Assembly (NCBI GenBank): GCA_003989085.1
Contig: RXIV01000008.1
Coordinates: 1 to 64,000, forward strand
Origin: Candidatus Competibacteraceae bacterium
GTDB taxonomy: Bacteria; Pseudomonadota; Gammaproteobacteria; Competibacterales; Competibacteraceae
Length of the DNA: 64,000 nt
Direction: 5' to 3'
In this document: positions 51,785-61,324 of the stretch, one piece after another
Numbering within the stretch: the stretch's first letter is position 1
Layout: the number at the start of each line of letters is the position of its first letter
Notes under the pieces: model-generated
What the model saw: only the letters and a program-made list of their open reading frames with translations
The model's database searches: none
Told to the model about the DNA's origin: nothing
Made by a program: the position numbers and the translations under genes

Positions 51785-52765
51785 TTGAAAGCCATCGTCT
51801 GTCATGAATTGACCGGCCCTGCGGCGTTACGGCTGGAGGAAGTGCCAGAACCATGTCCCGGCTTGGGTCAAGTGCGGGTGCGGGTGCGGGCCTGCGGCGT
51901 CAACTTTGCCGATAGCCTGATCACGCGCGGCCAGTATCAATTACAACCACAACCACCGTTCAGCCCCGGCTTTGAAGTCGCTGGTGAGGTGCTGGAGCTG
52001 GGCGCGGGCGTCACGAGCATCGCGGCTGGGGATCGGGTGATCGGTATTGCCGGTCATGGCGGTTATGCCGAACAGGCGGTGATTGATGCCCATCGTTGTG
52101 TGGCGATGCCGGCGGCGATGTCGTTCGTCCACGGCGCGGCGTTTCCGGTGGTATTCGGCACCTCGCACATTGCCTTGTGGCATCGGGCGCGGTTGCAAGC
52201 CGGTGAGACGCTGGTGGTGCATGGCGCATCCGGCGGGGTCGGCCTAACCGCTGTCGCTATCGGCAAGCAATTGGGCGCAACGGTCATTGCCACCGCCAGC
52301 AGCCCCGAAAAGCTGGAAGTGGCCCGGCAACACGGCGCAGATCATCTGATCAATAGTCGCACTGAGGATTTGCGGGTGCGAATCAAGGCATTGACTGATG
52401 GACGCGGTGCGGATGTCGTTTACGATCCGGTCGGCGGCGATTTATTCACCGCTTCACTGCGCAGCGTCGCCTTCGAGGGGCGGATTCTGGTGATTGGCTT
52501 TGCCGGCGGGACGGTGCCACAAATCCCTGCCAATCATTTGCTGGTCAAGAACGTGGATGTAATTGGCGTCAACTGGCCGGCGTATGCCGAACTGAATCCG
52601 CACGTGATGACCACCAGTTTTCACATGCTGATGGACTGGTATCTGGCCGGCGCGATTCAGCCCTATATTTCGGCAACTTATCCGCTGGAACAGGCGGTTG
52701 AGGCGCTTCATCAGGTCGTGACTCGTCAATCCACCGGTAAGGTGATTATTGCGGTGAATGAGTGA
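51785..52765 (+). CDS. NADPH:quinone oxidoreductase-like MDR protein
   Basis: A zinc-free medium-chain reductase of 326 aa similar to quinone oxidoreductases and acyl-CoA-linked reductases. It shows RACGVNFADSLITRGQYQ, FEVAGEVLELGAGV, FPVVFGTSHIALWHRA and the NADPH site HGASGGVGLTAVAIGKQLG. The TTG at 51785 (MKAIVCHE) with GGAG 10 nt upstream is preferred; a GTG at 51773 is in frame. It comes after ccr and a weak terminator. A role in thioester or quinone reduction near the ethylmalonyl-CoA pathway is possible but unproved. Confidence 0.88.
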   Translation: MKAIVCHELTGPAALRLEEVPEPCPGLGQVRVRVRACGVNFADSLITRGQYQLQPQPPFSPGFEVAGEVLELGAGVTSIAAGDRVIGIAGHGGYAEQAVIDAHRCVAMPAAMSFVHGAAFPVVFGTSHIALWHRARLQAGETLVVHGASGGVGLTAVAIGKQLGATVIATASSPEKLEVARQHGADHLINSRTEDLRVRIKALTDGRGADVVYDPVGGDLFTASLRSVAFEGRILVIGFAGGTVPQIPANHLLVKNVDVIGVNWPAYAELNPHVMTTSFHMLMDWYLAGAIQPYISATYPLEQAVEALHQVVTRQSTGKVIIAVNE

Positions 52766-52768
52766 AGC

Positions 52769-53233
52769 ATGGCGACTGATCTAACCATCCATCATGCCGG
52801 GCGAATGACGCAGGCGACCGTGACCGGTAACGACGCCGGATTAAAACGGTTCCGCAATATGCTGTTGCTCAAGGATTTTGTGATTGCCGCCGAGCGGGAG
52901 AATGGCGTGGAGTTGCGCCGGCGGGCTTATCTGACCCAGGATGACTGGCCGATGCGGGTCAGTATTCGCCGTGAGGGCTGTCAGATCAATGTCCGCTATT
53001 TCCTTTATATACCTTGGGGCTGGATTAGCGGCTTTGTGTTGTTGACACTGCTGGTCTTGCCATTTTCCGGTATCCCGAACCCGGTATTGGCCTTTGGGCT
53101 GGCGTCAGCCGTCGCCGTATTGGCGATCTACAAACAGAAATTTGATTGCCGTCCCAATGCCCGGTTTTGGCAACAACGACCCCGACAACGTTGGGGTGAA
53201 ATTATCGAGCGGTTGCTGGCGGAAGCCTTTTAG
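52769..53233 (+). CDS. Unknown two-helix membrane protein
   Basis: A 154-aa protein I do not recognise. A soluble N-terminal region (1-85) is followed by two adjacent transmembrane helices (GWISGFVLLTLLVLPFSGI and VLAFGLASAVAVLAIY, about 87-126) and a short basic C-terminus (NARFWQQRPRQRWGEIIERL). The helices point to a membrane-anchored protein with both ends in the cytoplasm. It begins 3 nt after the quinone oxidoreductase stop, so the two are probably co-translated. The function is unknown. Confidence 0.7.
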   Translation: MATDLTIHHAGRMTQATVTGNDAGLKRFRNMLLLKDFVIAAERENGVELRRRAYLTQDDWPMRVSIRREGCQINVRYFLYIPWGWISGFVLLTLLVLPFSGIPNPVLAFGLASAVAVLAIYKQKFDCRPNARFWQQRPRQRWGEIIERLLAEAF

Positions 53234-53350
53234 CCCGGTGATCGACCACTATTCCGGTCTTCGCCAGTTTTAAGTAGCCGCACGGATCGTTGTAGATGCA
53301 GCGCGGTGAGATAGATTGAACCGATCCATCCCGTTTCTGGAGCCTGACCC

Positions 53351-53905
53351 ATGACCGCCATCACGGCTGAACAGGCGCTCGCGGTCTTGCGCGAGGCCGA
53401 ACTGTTATGCACCCCGGCGCAGATCGCCACCGCGGTCGATCAAATGGCCGCCGCTATTCGCGCCGATCTGGAATACCGCGATCCGCTGGCGCTGCTGGTG
53501 ATGAACGGCGGATTCATTCCCGCCGCGCAAGTGCTCTCCCAACTGAGTTTCCCGCTTCAGGTCGGTTACCTGCACGCCACACGCTATCGCAGCGGCACCC
53601 GAGGCGGCGATCTGGAGTGGATCGCGCCGCCGCGCCCCACAGTCGTGGGCCGGGTCGTATTGGTGATCGACGATATCCTTGACGAAGGCGACACCCTCAA
53701 GGCGATTGTGGCCGAGGTGCGCCGACAGGGTGCGGCAGCGGTCTACAGCGCCGTGCTGGTTAACAAGCGCCATGACCGCAAGACCGCTGGGCTGACCGTC
53801 GATTTCGTTGGTCTGGAGGTTCCTGACCGCTATGTGTTCGGCTGTGGGATGGACTACAAGGAATACTGGCGCAATCTGCCCGCCATCTATGCGGTCCGCG
53901 ACTGA
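53351..53905 (+). CDS. hpt: Hypoxanthine-guanine phosphoribosyltransferase
   Basis: A purine salvage enzyme (184 aa) that makes IMP and GMP from hypoxanthine and guanine with PRPP. The PRPP-binding loop VLVIDDILDEGDTLKAIV is present, with the flexible loop region HATRYRSGTRGG and VNKRHDRKTAGL (the purine-binding Lys). The length is typical. It is followed by a purine nucleoside phosphorylase, so the two form a salvage operon with a shared function. Confidence 0.93.
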   Translation: MTAITAEQALAVLREAELLCTPAQIATAVDQMAAAIRADLEYRDPLALLVMNGGFIPAAQVLSQLSFPLQVGYLHATRYRSGTRGGDLEWIAPPRPTVVGRVVLVIDDILDEGDTLKAIVAEVRRQGAAAVYSAVLVNKRHDRKTAGLTVDFVGLEVPDRYVFGCGMDYKEYWRNLPAIYAVRD

Positions 53906-53937
53906 GCCTTGACATTAATCTTGAGGAGTTGTCCGCC

Positions 53938-54690
53938 ATGAACCCTGCCATTGCCATTATTGGAGGCACTGGCCTTGCCTCTCTGGATTCCCTTAAGACC
54001 GTCCACCAGGAAACCCGGTCCACGCCTTATGGCGAACCGTCCAGCCCGTTGCTGTATGGCGAGTTGGGTGGACGCACCGTCGTGTTTCTGGCCCGGCATG
54101 GTCAGCATCACACCCTGCCGCCGCATAAAATCAACTACCGGGCCAATCTCTGGGTATTGCACCAGATCGGTGTCAAACAGGTGATCGCAGCCGCAGCAGT
54201 GGGCGGTATTCGCGCCGATATGGAACCCGGGGCGCTGGCGTTCCCGGATCAGATCATTGACTACACCTGGGGCCGGCGAGGCACCTTCTTTGAAGACAAT
54301 CTCAGCTACGTCACCCATATTGACTTCACCGAGCCCTATTGCCCGGTACTGCGGGAACGGCTGATTCACGCTGCCCGCGTCCTGAATCTCAACGCCCGCG
54401 AATCGTGTACTTACGCCGCAATGCCAGGGCCGAGGCTGGAGACGGCGGCAGAGATTCGCCGGCTGGAGCGGGATGGTTGCGATATTGTTGGCATGACGGG
54501 AATGCCGGAAGCGGCGCTGGCGCGGGAACTGGGCCTGCGCTACGCCGCGTGCGCGGTGGTCGCCAACTGGGCGGCGGGCAAGGCGGCGGGCGAGATCACG
54601 ATGGCGGCCATTGAGCGAAATCTAGCCGGCGGTATGGAACAGGTGAAGACGCTGCTGGCGCAGGTGATTCCAACCTTGGAACCGGCTTGA
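53938..54690 (+). CDS. S-methyl-5'-thioinosine phosphorylase / purine nucleoside phosphorylase
   Basis: A member of the MTAP/PNP phosphorylase family (250 aa): IAIIGGTGLASLDSL at the N-terminus, FLARHGQHHTLPPHKINYRA (phosphate binding), and TCDAAMPGP-like CTYAAMPGPRLETAAEIRRL. The residues GMTGMPEAALARE match methylthioinosine phosphorylases, which cleave MTI made from methylthioadenosine in Pseudomonas-type salvage. The exact base preference (MTA, MTI or inosine) is uncertain. GAGGAG lies 9 nt before ATG 53938. It is co-directional with hpt 32 nt away. Confidence 0.88.
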   Translation: MNPAIAIIGGTGLASLDSLKTVHQETRSTPYGEPSSPLLYGELGGRTVVFLARHGQHHTLPPHKINYRANLWVLHQIGVKQVIAAAAVGGIRADMEPGALAFPDQIIDYTWGRRGTFFEDNLSYVTHIDFTEPYCPVLRERLIHAARVLNLNARESCTYAAMPGPRLETAAEIRRLERDGCDIVGMTGMPEAALARELGLRYAACAVVANWAAGKAAGEITMAAIERNLAGGMEQVKTLLAQVIPTLEPA

Positions 54691-54692
54691 AG

Positions 54693-55250
54693 TCAGCTGC
54701 TCCGCAGCACCCGCCCGGTGCGTAAATCTTGGATCGCAGTCGGTTTCGCTGCGCCGCCGGTCGGGCCAGGCAGCAGATAATCGAGTTTTTGGCCCCATTG
54801 GCGGCGAACGGCCAAGGCGCTACGGGCGGGTGGCCGACCACTGGGATTGGCGCTGGTCGATACCAGCGGATGCCCGCAGGCCCGGCACAGCGCCGCCGCC
54901 GCCGGGTGCGCCGTAACACGCACCGCCAAGGTGTCATATTGACCCCGCAACCAGCGCGGCGTATCGGTCCGGGCGGGAATCAGCCAGGTCTGCGGTCCAG
55001 GCCAGCTGGCCTCCAACCGGGCGCGATCCGGCAGAGGAATCGGTTGCAGGAAGGGTTCAAGCTGGGCGAAATCGGCGGCGATCAGAATCAGGCCTTTGCT
55101 GACCGACCGGCGTTTGAGCGCCAGTAAGCGCTGAACCGCTCGTTGGTTGAGTGGATCACAGCCAAGACCGTAAACCGCTTCAGTGGGATAGGCGATCAGA
55201 CCACCCGCCCGAACAATACGGGCGGCGATCCGCAATCGTAGCTCATCCAT
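54693..55250 (-). CDS. tsaC: L-threonylcarbamoyladenylate synthase
   Basis: A YrdC-fold enzyme (185 aa) that makes threonylcarbamoyl-AMP from Thr, HCO3- and ATP for t6A37 of ANN-decoding tRNAs; the tcdA gene earlier in the window acts later in the same modification. Features: IAYPTEAVYGLGCDPLN, LLALKRRSVSKGLILI (KxR...KG), TWLIPART and HPLVSTSANPSG. ATG 55250 begins the conserved domain. It lies 4 nt from the end of topA, in the topA-tsaC order often seen in gammaproteobacteria. Confidence 0.93.
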   Translation of the reverse strand: MDELRLRIAARIVRAGGLIAYPTEAVYGLGCDPLNQRAVQRLLALKRRSVSKGLILIAADFAQLEPFLQPIPLPDRARLEASWPGPQTWLIPARTDTPRWLRGQYDTLAVRVTAHPAAAALCRACGHPLVSTSANPSGRPPARSALAVRRQWGQKLDYLLPGPTGGAAKPTAIQDLRTGRVLRSS

Positions 55251-55254
55251 GCCG

Positions 55255-57672
55255 TTAACCGCCGGTGGCCTGTTTCGCTGTGGCTTTAGCCTTGGCTTTT
55301 GCTTTGCTCGGAGTGGTGGCGCGGCGGCCAGCCGCCGGTTTTTTCTTCTTGTCCGGGGCGTCGCGCACCAGTGTTTCACATTCCGCCAGACTCAGACTGG
55401 CTGGCTCACGACCTTTGGGAACCCGAACATTCTTCTTGCCGTCGGTAATGTACGGGCCAAACCGGCCATTGAGAATCTGGAGCGTTGAACCGGGAAACTC
55501 CCGCAGCACCTTGTTCGCAACGGCCTGCTGGTGTTCGGCGATTAATTCCAGCGCCCGCTCGCGGCCGACCGTATAGGGGTCTTCCTGCTTGAGCGAGACG
55601 TAGTTTTTACCGTAGCGTACATACGGCCCAAACCGGCCGATATTGACCTGCATCGGTTCGCCGGCGTCCGTCGTTCCCAGATCGCGGGGCAACTGGAACA
55701 GGACCAGGGCTTGCTCCAGGGTAATCGTGTCCATTCGCTGTTCCGGGCGCAGGCTGGCAAATCGCAGCTTATCGGGATCATCTTTGACGCCGATCTGCAC
55801 AAACGGTCCGAACCGGCCCATCCGCACCGACATCGGCTTGCCGGTTTTAGGATCATGGCCCAGCTCGCGGCTTTGCACTGCTTCCTGCCGTGAGACGGTC
55901 TCGGTTTTTTCCGCCACCCTTTGCTGGAACGGATCCCAAAAGTTGCGTAGCAGCGGCAGCCAGTCTTCCTCGCCACGCGCTACCGCATCCAGATCGTCTT
56001 CCAGCCGGGCGGTAAATTCATAATCTACATATTGCGTGAAGTGCCGGGTCAGAAAGCGGTTGACGATTCGGCCGATGTCAGTCGGCTTGAAGCGGCGGTT
56101 GTCCAGCACCGCGTATTCGCGGGCCAACAAAGTCGAGATGATCGCAGCATAGGTGGAGGGCCGACCGATGCCATGATCCTCTAGCGCTTTGACCAGGCTG
56201 GCTTCGGAAAAACGCGGCGGCGGTTCAGTGAAATGCTGTTCGGGGCGAAGCGCCAGCAGATCGACCCACTCGCCCACCCGCAGCGCCGGCAATGTCCGGT
56301 GATCCTCATCTTCGTCCAGGGGGTCATCTACATCTTCCCGATACACCGCCATAAAGCCTGGATCGGCCACCGTCGATCCGGTGGCGCGGAACTGGCGATC
56401 GGTGCCGCAGGCCAGATCGACGGCGACCGTGTTCAATGTGGCGGGGATCATCTGGCAGGCGACTGTGCGCTTCCAGATCAGTTCGTAAAGCGCAAATTGA
56501 TCAGCGTTGAGATGGACGCGGATCGGCTCCGGGAGCACCGCAACCACGGTTGGACGGATCGCTTCATGGGCCTCCTGGGCGTTCTTGGCTTTGGTCTTGA
56601 ACAGACGCGGGTTGGCTGGCAGATTGTTGGCCCCATAGCGCTGGGTAATCAGCGCCCGAATCTCGGTAATGGCCTCCTGCGCCAGATTCACCGAGTCGGT
56701 GCGCATATAGGTGATCAGACCGACTGCCCCAGCCCCGGTGTCGATGCCTTCATACAGCTGTTGAGCAATCCGCATAGTGCGCTGGGTAGAAAAACCCAGC
56801 TTGCGCGAGGCTTCCTGTTGCAGAGTCGACGTGGTGAATGGCGCCGCCGGGTTGCGCTTACGCTGCTTGCGTTCGACCTTGGCGACCCGCAACCGACCGA
56901 TGACCGCCGTGCCTGCCGGCTGGCCTGACTCGGCGATCTGAGCGCGGGCAGCGGCCAGCAGCGCCTGTTCCATGCTGTGAGCCTGTTCGCTGTTGGCAAT
57001 GCTGAATGGGTTGAGTTTCTCGCCGCCATACTCGGCCAGTCGGGCGATGAAGGGTTGACCCGCCTTGGCGGAATCGGCTTCTAGCGTCCAGTATTCCCGC
57101 GTTTGGAAGCGTTCAATCTCCTCCTCGCGCTCGACGATCATCCGCAAGGCCGGCGACTGCACCCGCCCGGCAGACAGACCAGGCCGGATTTTTTTCCACA
57201 GCAACGGCGACAGATTGAAGCCGACCAGATAATCCAGCGCCCGTCGGGCTTGCTGGGCGTTAATCAGATCCAGTGACAGATCCCGGGGGTGAGCGACGGC
57301 TTCGGCAATCGCTCGTTGGGTGACTTCGTGGAACGCCACCCGTTGCACCGATTTGTTCTTGAGCAGATCGCGTTCACGCAGCAACTCATACAGGTGCCAG
57401 GAAATAGCTTCACCTTCGCGATCCGGGTCAGTCGCCAGATACAGCGCGTCAGCCTTGGTGAGCGCCTTGACAATGGCTTCAACGTGGCGTTCGTTCTTGT
57501 CGATGATCTGGTATTTCATCGCGAAGTCGTGGCTGGGATCCACCGCGCCTTCCTTGGGCACCAGATCGCGCACATGGCCGTAGGAAGCCAGCACCTCGAA
57601 GTCCTTGCCCAGGTATTTTTTTATGGTTTTCGCCTTGGCCGGCGATTCGACGATGACCAGATTTTTGCTCAT
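55255..57672 (-). CDS. topA: DNA topoisomerase I
   Basis: Relaxes negative supercoils through a transient 5'-phosphotyrosine link. The 805-aa protein has the Toprim domain (LVIVESPAKAKTIKKYLG at the start, LYLATDPDREGEAISWHLYE), the active-site Tyr322 in GLITYMRTDSVNLA, and IGRPSTYAAIISTL. The C-terminus holds three short repeats of the pattern GRFGPFV/GRFGPYV instead of the zinc-ribbon domains of the E. coli enzyme, and ends in a Lys/Ala-rich tail (SKAKAKAKATAKQATGG). ATG 57672 is the family start (MSKNLVIVES). Two copies of GGAGTAGCTGAA lie just upstream at the 5' end. Confidence 0.95.
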   Translation of the reverse strand: MSKNLVIVESPAKAKTIKKYLGKDFEVLASYGHVRDLVPKEGAVDPSHDFAMKYQIIDKNERHVEAIVKALTKADALYLATDPDREGEAISWHLYELLRERDLLKNKSVQRVAFHEVTQRAIAEAVAHPRDLSLDLINAQQARRALDYLVGFNLSPLLWKKIRPGLSAGRVQSPALRMIVEREEEIERFQTREYWTLEADSAKAGQPFIARLAEYGGEKLNPFSIANSEQAHSMEQALLAAARAQIAESGQPAGTAVIGRLRVAKVERKQRKRNPAAPFTTSTLQQEASRKLGFSTQRTMRIAQQLYEGIDTGAGAVGLITYMRTDSVNLAQEAITEIRALITQRYGANNLPANPRLFKTKAKNAQEAHEAIRPTVVAVLPEPIRVHLNADQFALYELIWKRTVACQMIPATLNTVAVDLACGTDRQFRATGSTVADPGFMAVYREDVDDPLDEDEDHRTLPALRVGEWVDLLALRPEQHFTEPPPRFSEASLVKALEDHGIGRPSTYAAIISTLLAREYAVLDNRRFKPTDIGRIVNRFLTRHFTQYVDYEFTARLEDDLDAVARGEEDWLPLLRNFWDPFQQRVAEKTETVSRQEAVQSRELGHDPKTGKPMSVRMGRFGPFVQIGVKDDPDKLRFASLRPEQRMDTITLEQALVLFQLPRDLGTTDAGEPMQVNIGRFGPYVRYGKNYVSLKQEDPYTVGRERALELIAEHQQAVANKVLREFPGSTLQILNGRFGPYITDGKKNVRVPKGREPASLSLAECETLVRDAPDKKKKPAAGRRATTPSKAKAKAKATAKQATGG

Positions 57673-57807
57673 GACCGTAGAGGAGTAGCTGAAGGGGAGT
57701 AGCTGAAACAGGGCGACGCCGGACAATTCCATCCGGAGATGGGCGGTGTTGCCCGCCAGGATCCACCGGTGCGGCGGACATTCAGGCGGGGTGTGGCGCG
57801 GCAGTTA

Positions 57808-58281
57808 TTAATGCAGGTGGCCGCCCGACGCATCGTCAAACACTAAATCTTCCATCCAGGCGCAGGCATCTTCCTGACCCGGCTGGTTAAACAGCACCAT
57901 CAAAATAATCCATTTTAATTGACGCAGATCAATTTCGTCGGTTTCCAGCGCCATCACGCGGTCGATCACCAGTTCGCGGGTTTCCGGATCGAGGATGCCG
58001 CTCTGTTCGAGAAATAGCAGAAAACCACGGCATTCTACGTCCAGTTTGTCCTGTTCTTGCGCGACATAAATGCGGCAGGCATGAGCGCTGACCGGTAGCA
58101 GTGCTGGCCGGCGATCGACTAGGTGGTCGAGCCACTCGAAGGCCTGCTGAATTTGCTGCGATGGAAAGCCGGCAGCCAGTAACCCGCTCTGAATCGCCTC
58201 GCGATCGGGATCCGCGTCCATATCGTCGTCCATGCTGTTCTGAAATAGGTAAATCAGTACGTCCAGCAGGTTTTCTTTCAT
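57808..58281 (-). CDS. smg: Smg protein (DUF494)
   Basis: A 157-aa cytoplasmic protein of the Smg/DUF494 family, found between dprA and topA in many gammaproteobacteria. It reads MKENLLDVLIYLFQNSMDDD with AFEWLDHLVDRRP and DRVMALETDEIDLRQLKWII as the conserved blocks. The molecular role is unknown; links to DNA processing are based on gene position only. ATG 58281 fits the family start. Confidence 0.93.
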   Translation of the reverse strand: MKENLLDVLIYLFQNSMDDDMDADPDREAIQSGLLAAGFPSQQIQQAFEWLDHLVDRRPALLPVSAHACRIYVAQEQDKLDVECRGFLLFLEQSGILDPETRELVIDRVMALETDEIDLRQLKWIILMVLFNQPGQEDACAWMEDLVFDDASGGHLH

Positions 58282-58343
58282 TCCGGGGTTCACCTTGGGA
58301 GGACAAAAAACCCCTGTTGTCGAGTCAGGGGCCATTGGCGTTT

Positions 58344-59426
58344 TCAAAGTTTGAGGCGGCAGTAAAAGCCACCGGGGATGGCTGCAACGTAACCTTCAAG
58401 TTCCATTATTAGCAGCATGGAGGAAACTACTTCAGCCGTCAATCCGCAGCATTCCACCAGGCCATCGATGCTGGCCGGTTCAGCGCCAATGGCGGCTAGC
58501 AGGCGCTGATAGTCTTCATCGAGTGCGGCTGACGCGGGGGCGGCGACCGACGTGGTGACTGGATCAAGAGTCCCAACAGCGGCAAGCGAGCCGAGTTCTT
58601 CGAGAATGTCAGTAGCAGTCTCGACCAGTTTAGCGCCTTGGCGGATCAGCGTATGACAGCCTTTGGCGAGTGGGTTATGGATTGAACCAGGAATGGCGAA
58701 GACCTCCCGGCCCTGTTCGTTAGCCAGCCGAGCGGTGATCAAAGAACCGCTCTGAGTGGCGGCTTCGACCACCAGCACCCCCAGCGCCAGGCCGCTGATC
58801 AATCGGTTGCGTTGTGGGAAGTTACCCGCCGCTAATGGAGTGCCAACGGGAAATTCGGACACCAGCGCCCCGCGTTCAGCAATGGCATGGGCCAGATCCC
58901 GGTGTTTGGCGGGATAGACCCGATCCAGGCCGGTGCCCATAACCGCAATGGTCTGTCCGCCGCCAGCCAATGCGCCTTGGTGGGCGGCGGCGTCGATCCC
59001 GAAAGCCAAACCACTGGTGACGGTCATGCCGGATCCCGCCAGATGGGCGCCGAAATTATGGGCGGTTTCCCGGCCTAGCGGGGTGGGATTGCGGCTGCCG
59101 ACAATGGCGAGTTGTGGCGTCCGCAGACAGTCAAGGTCACCGCACACAAACAGCAACGGCGGCGGACAGGGAATATGCTGCAATAAGGGGGGATAGCGGG
59201 GATCGTCCAAGCTCAGCAAATGGTTGCCCGGACGCTCCAGCCAGGCCAGATCTTGATCGACCAGCCGCCAGTCAGGAGCGCCTAGGGAGTCGATCGCTGA
59301 TTCCGGCAAGTCGAGCAGTTTGAGTTCAGCGCGACTGGCGGTGAACGCCGCCGCCGCCGAACCGAAATGCGTCAGTAGCCGGGCGAACCGGACGGGTCCG
59401 ATCCCCGGCGCCCGCAGCAACGCCAA
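58344..59426 (-). CDS. dprA: DNA-processing protein DprA (Smf)
   Basis: DprA binds incoming single-stranded DNA and loads RecA during natural transformation. The 360-aa protein has the Rossmann-like core with SRNPTPLGRETAHNFGAHLA, SGLAFGIDAAAHQGALAGGG, VMGTGLDRVYPAKHRDL, and SEFPVGTPLAAGNFPQRNRL with SGLALGVLVVEAATQSGSLI. A C-terminal winged helix (IDGLVECCGLTAEVVSSMLL) is present. The start is uncertain: TTG 59426 lies inside what is usually conserved (WLLALLRAPGIGP), and no upstream ATG exists before an in-frame stop near 59510. Translation may begin slightly upstream at a rarer codon. It overlaps nothing, ending 42 nt before the LysM gene. Confidence 0.9.
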   Translation of the reverse strand: MALLRAPGIGPVRFARLLTHFGSAAAAFTASRAELKLLDLPESAIDSLGAPDWRLVDQDLAWLERPGNHLLSLDDPRYPPLLQHIPCPPPLLFVCGDLDCLRTPQLAIVGSRNPTPLGRETAHNFGAHLAGSGMTVTSGLAFGIDAAAHQGALAGGGQTIAVMGTGLDRVYPAKHRDLAHAIAERGALVSEFPVGTPLAAGNFPQRNRLISGLALGVLVVEAATQSGSLITARLANEQGREVFAIPGSIHNPLAKGCHTLIRQGAKLVETATDILEELGSLAAVGTLDPVTTSVAAPASAALDEDYQRLLAAIGAEPASIDGLVECCGLTAEVVSSMLLIMELEGYVAAIPGGFYCRLKL

Positions 59427-59467
59427 CAGCCAGGCTGGGTCAGCGGACGGGGGTAGAGCAGCGTGGT

Positions 59468-60613
59468 TCAGGGCGTCGTGACCCGGTCTTGCAAGTGGAT
59501 AGCGCGTTCAGCCTGCATCACCAGTGCGTAGCTGACCAGATCATGGACCTTGTACACCATGACCAGTCCAGCCCGCTCGCCGGGCAGTTTCACGCTCCCG
59601 CCCCGCACCGGATCTTCAATTTCCCGGCCCTTGCCGTAAATGGCGAGGACGTGGCCGGGTTCGATACCCTCCTGACCGCCCAGATTGATAATGACGCTGC
59701 TGTACTGAGTGATCTGGGTTACATCGGGATTGAGCTGGGCGATGATGAAGCCTTCCGTGTCGGGCGGGACTGGGTGCGGTTCAAAGCTGAGCAGCTCGCG
59801 CCCGCCCTCAAATTCGAACAGCCGGTCCCCGGCGTGAACCGGGGCGACGGTGTTGATCAGACGGAAGGTCGCCGGGTCGTCGTCCTTTTCCAGAATCGCC
59901 TCACCTATATAGATACCGGCGGTGCCAAGATAACGGCCCGAGCCGGGTTCGCGCAGCGCCTCGCCGGGGCGGAACACCTGATAGCGCGGCTGGTCGAAAG
60001 CAGCGCCCCGGACATACACCCGGTCCCGGTCAGCGTAAACCACCCGGTTATCCTCATCCGCCACGACATAGGGCGCTTTATTCCACTCGCCCTCGCTCAG
60101 GATCAGGGCACGGGTCAAAAATGATTCGACGGCGTTGCGGGGCACCGGCGGAATGGGCTGGGTGAGGGTTTCAACCCGGATTTCCGGGGCCAGCTTCAGC
60201 AGGGGAACTTCTTGCCGCTCGGCGACGGTCAATTGCGGTTTGCCGTCAGCGCTGCGGCTGAATTGCAGCACATCGCCCGGATAAATACGGTTGGGGTTGC
60301 GAAGTTGTGGGTTTTGCCGCCAGATTTCACGCCACTGCCACGGATTTTTGAGAAATCGCCCGGCGATGCTCCACAGGGTGTCGCCCGGAACGACCGTGTA
60401 GCTCTGGGGATAGTCGGGACGCAACGAAACTTCGGCTGGCGCGGCGTTGGGACCGGCGATGGCCTGAGCTGATGGTGAGGACAACGGCGGTTCCCCGGCG
60501 ACCGAGTTGCCGGATTCAGGCGGGGAAGGCGGCTGGGCGCACGCCGCGAGCAGGATCGCCGTTGCCGGCCACAGTGCGGTTCCGGGACGCCGTGGGGAGT
60601 GCGTGGTGTTCAT
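59468..60613 (-). CDS. LysM-domain lipoprotein
   Basis: A peptidoglycan-binding lipoprotein of 381 aa. The N-terminal sequence runs [20 protein letters not shown] then LLAACAQ, a lipobox with Cys near residue 26, followed by a Pro/Ser linker. The LysM repeat is [20 protein letters not shown] and [16 protein letters not shown] (about 75-125). The remaining 250 residues are a conserved C-terminal region ([41 protein letters not shown]) found in the LysM proteins next to dprA. The start ATG 60613 gives the correct signal; an upstream open frame to 60784 would overlap def. Divergent from def. Confidence 0.9.
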   Translation of the reverse strand: MNTTHSPRRPGTALWPATAILLAACAQPPSPPESGNSVAGEPPLSSPSAQAIAGPNAAPAEVSLRPDYPQSYTVVPGDTLWSIAGRFLKNPWQWREIWRQNPQLRNPNRIYPGDVLQFSRSADGKPQLTVAERQEVPLLKLAPEIRVETLTQPIPPVPRNAVESFLTRALILSEGEWNKAPYVVADEDNRVVYADRDRVYVRGAAFDQPRYQVFRPGEALREPGSGRYLGTAGIYIGEAILEKDDDPATFRLINTVAPVHAGDRLFEFEGGRELLSFEPHPVPPDTEGFIIAQLNPDVTQITQYSSVIINLGGQEGIEPGHVLAIYGKGREIEDPVRGGSVKLPGERAGLVMVYKVHDLVSYALVMQAERAIHLQDRVTTP

Positions 60614-60760
60614 ATCCTTGCTGATCCTCCGGAAAAACGGGCGGAAAGGGGACAGATAACCCTCAACGCGCATAAGTATAGCCCCGGTGCGGCAGTTTTT
60701 CGTATCATTTCCGCCCTGAACGGCAACCCGGCAACCCACCAAAGTTTTTGTGGAGTGGTT

Positions 60761-61270
60761 ATGGCGCAACTGAGTATCCTGCATTATCCCGATTCCCGCT
60801 TGCGTAAACCGGCGCTGCCGGTGGAAGCGGTGGATGACGACGTTCGCGCCCTGATTGCCGACCTGATTGAAACCATGTACGCAGCGCCGGGCATTGGGTT
60901 GGCTGCGACTCAGGTCAACATTCAGAAACGGGTAATTGTGCTGGATGTCTCAGAAGACAAGAAGCAGCCGTTGGCATTGATCAACCCGACTATCCTGGAT
61001 CGGCAAGGTGAAGAAGAAATGGAAGAGGGTTGCCTGTCAGTGCCGGGCTTCTACGAGGCGGTCAAACGCGCCGAACGAGTGCGGATCAGCGCCTTGGATC
61101 GCGAGGGCGAGCCGTTTGAACTGGAAGCCGGTGGATTGCTGGCTGTTTGCATTCAGCACGAAATAGATCACCTCGACGGCAAATTGTTTGTGGATTACCT
61201 GTCGGCGTTGAAACGCGACCGCATTCGTCGGAAGCTGGAGAAACAGGCGCGGCTTGAATCGCGGCTATAA
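60761..61270 (+). CDS. def: Peptide deformylase
   Basis: Removes the formyl group from nascent N-termini. The 169-aa protein carries the three metal-site motifs: [10 protein letters not shown] (motif 1), EEGCLSVPG (motif 2, Cys ligand) and QHEIDHLDG (motif 3, HExxH). It starts the def-fmt-rsmB block on the plus strand with TGGAG before ATG 60761. Open upstream frame from 60599 is not needed. Confidence 0.95.
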   Translation: MAQLSILHYPDSRLRKPALPVEAVDDDVRALIADLIETMYAAPGIGLAATQVNIQKRVIVLDVSEDKKQPLALINPTILDRQGEEEMEEGCLSVPGFYEAVKRAERVRISALDREGEPFELEAGGLLAVCIQHEIDHLDGKLFVDYLSALKRDRIRRKLEKQARLESRL

Positions 61271-61324
61271 CGAGCGAACTTAGCAAAACCCACCACTCGC
61301 CACTCGCGCTAAGGCCTATTCCGC

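Noticed and set aside
53929..53938. TTG 53929 as the start of the phosphorylase.
   Set aside because: ATG 53938 has GAGGAG at proper distance and begins the conserved strand; the TTG would sit too close to that ribosome site.
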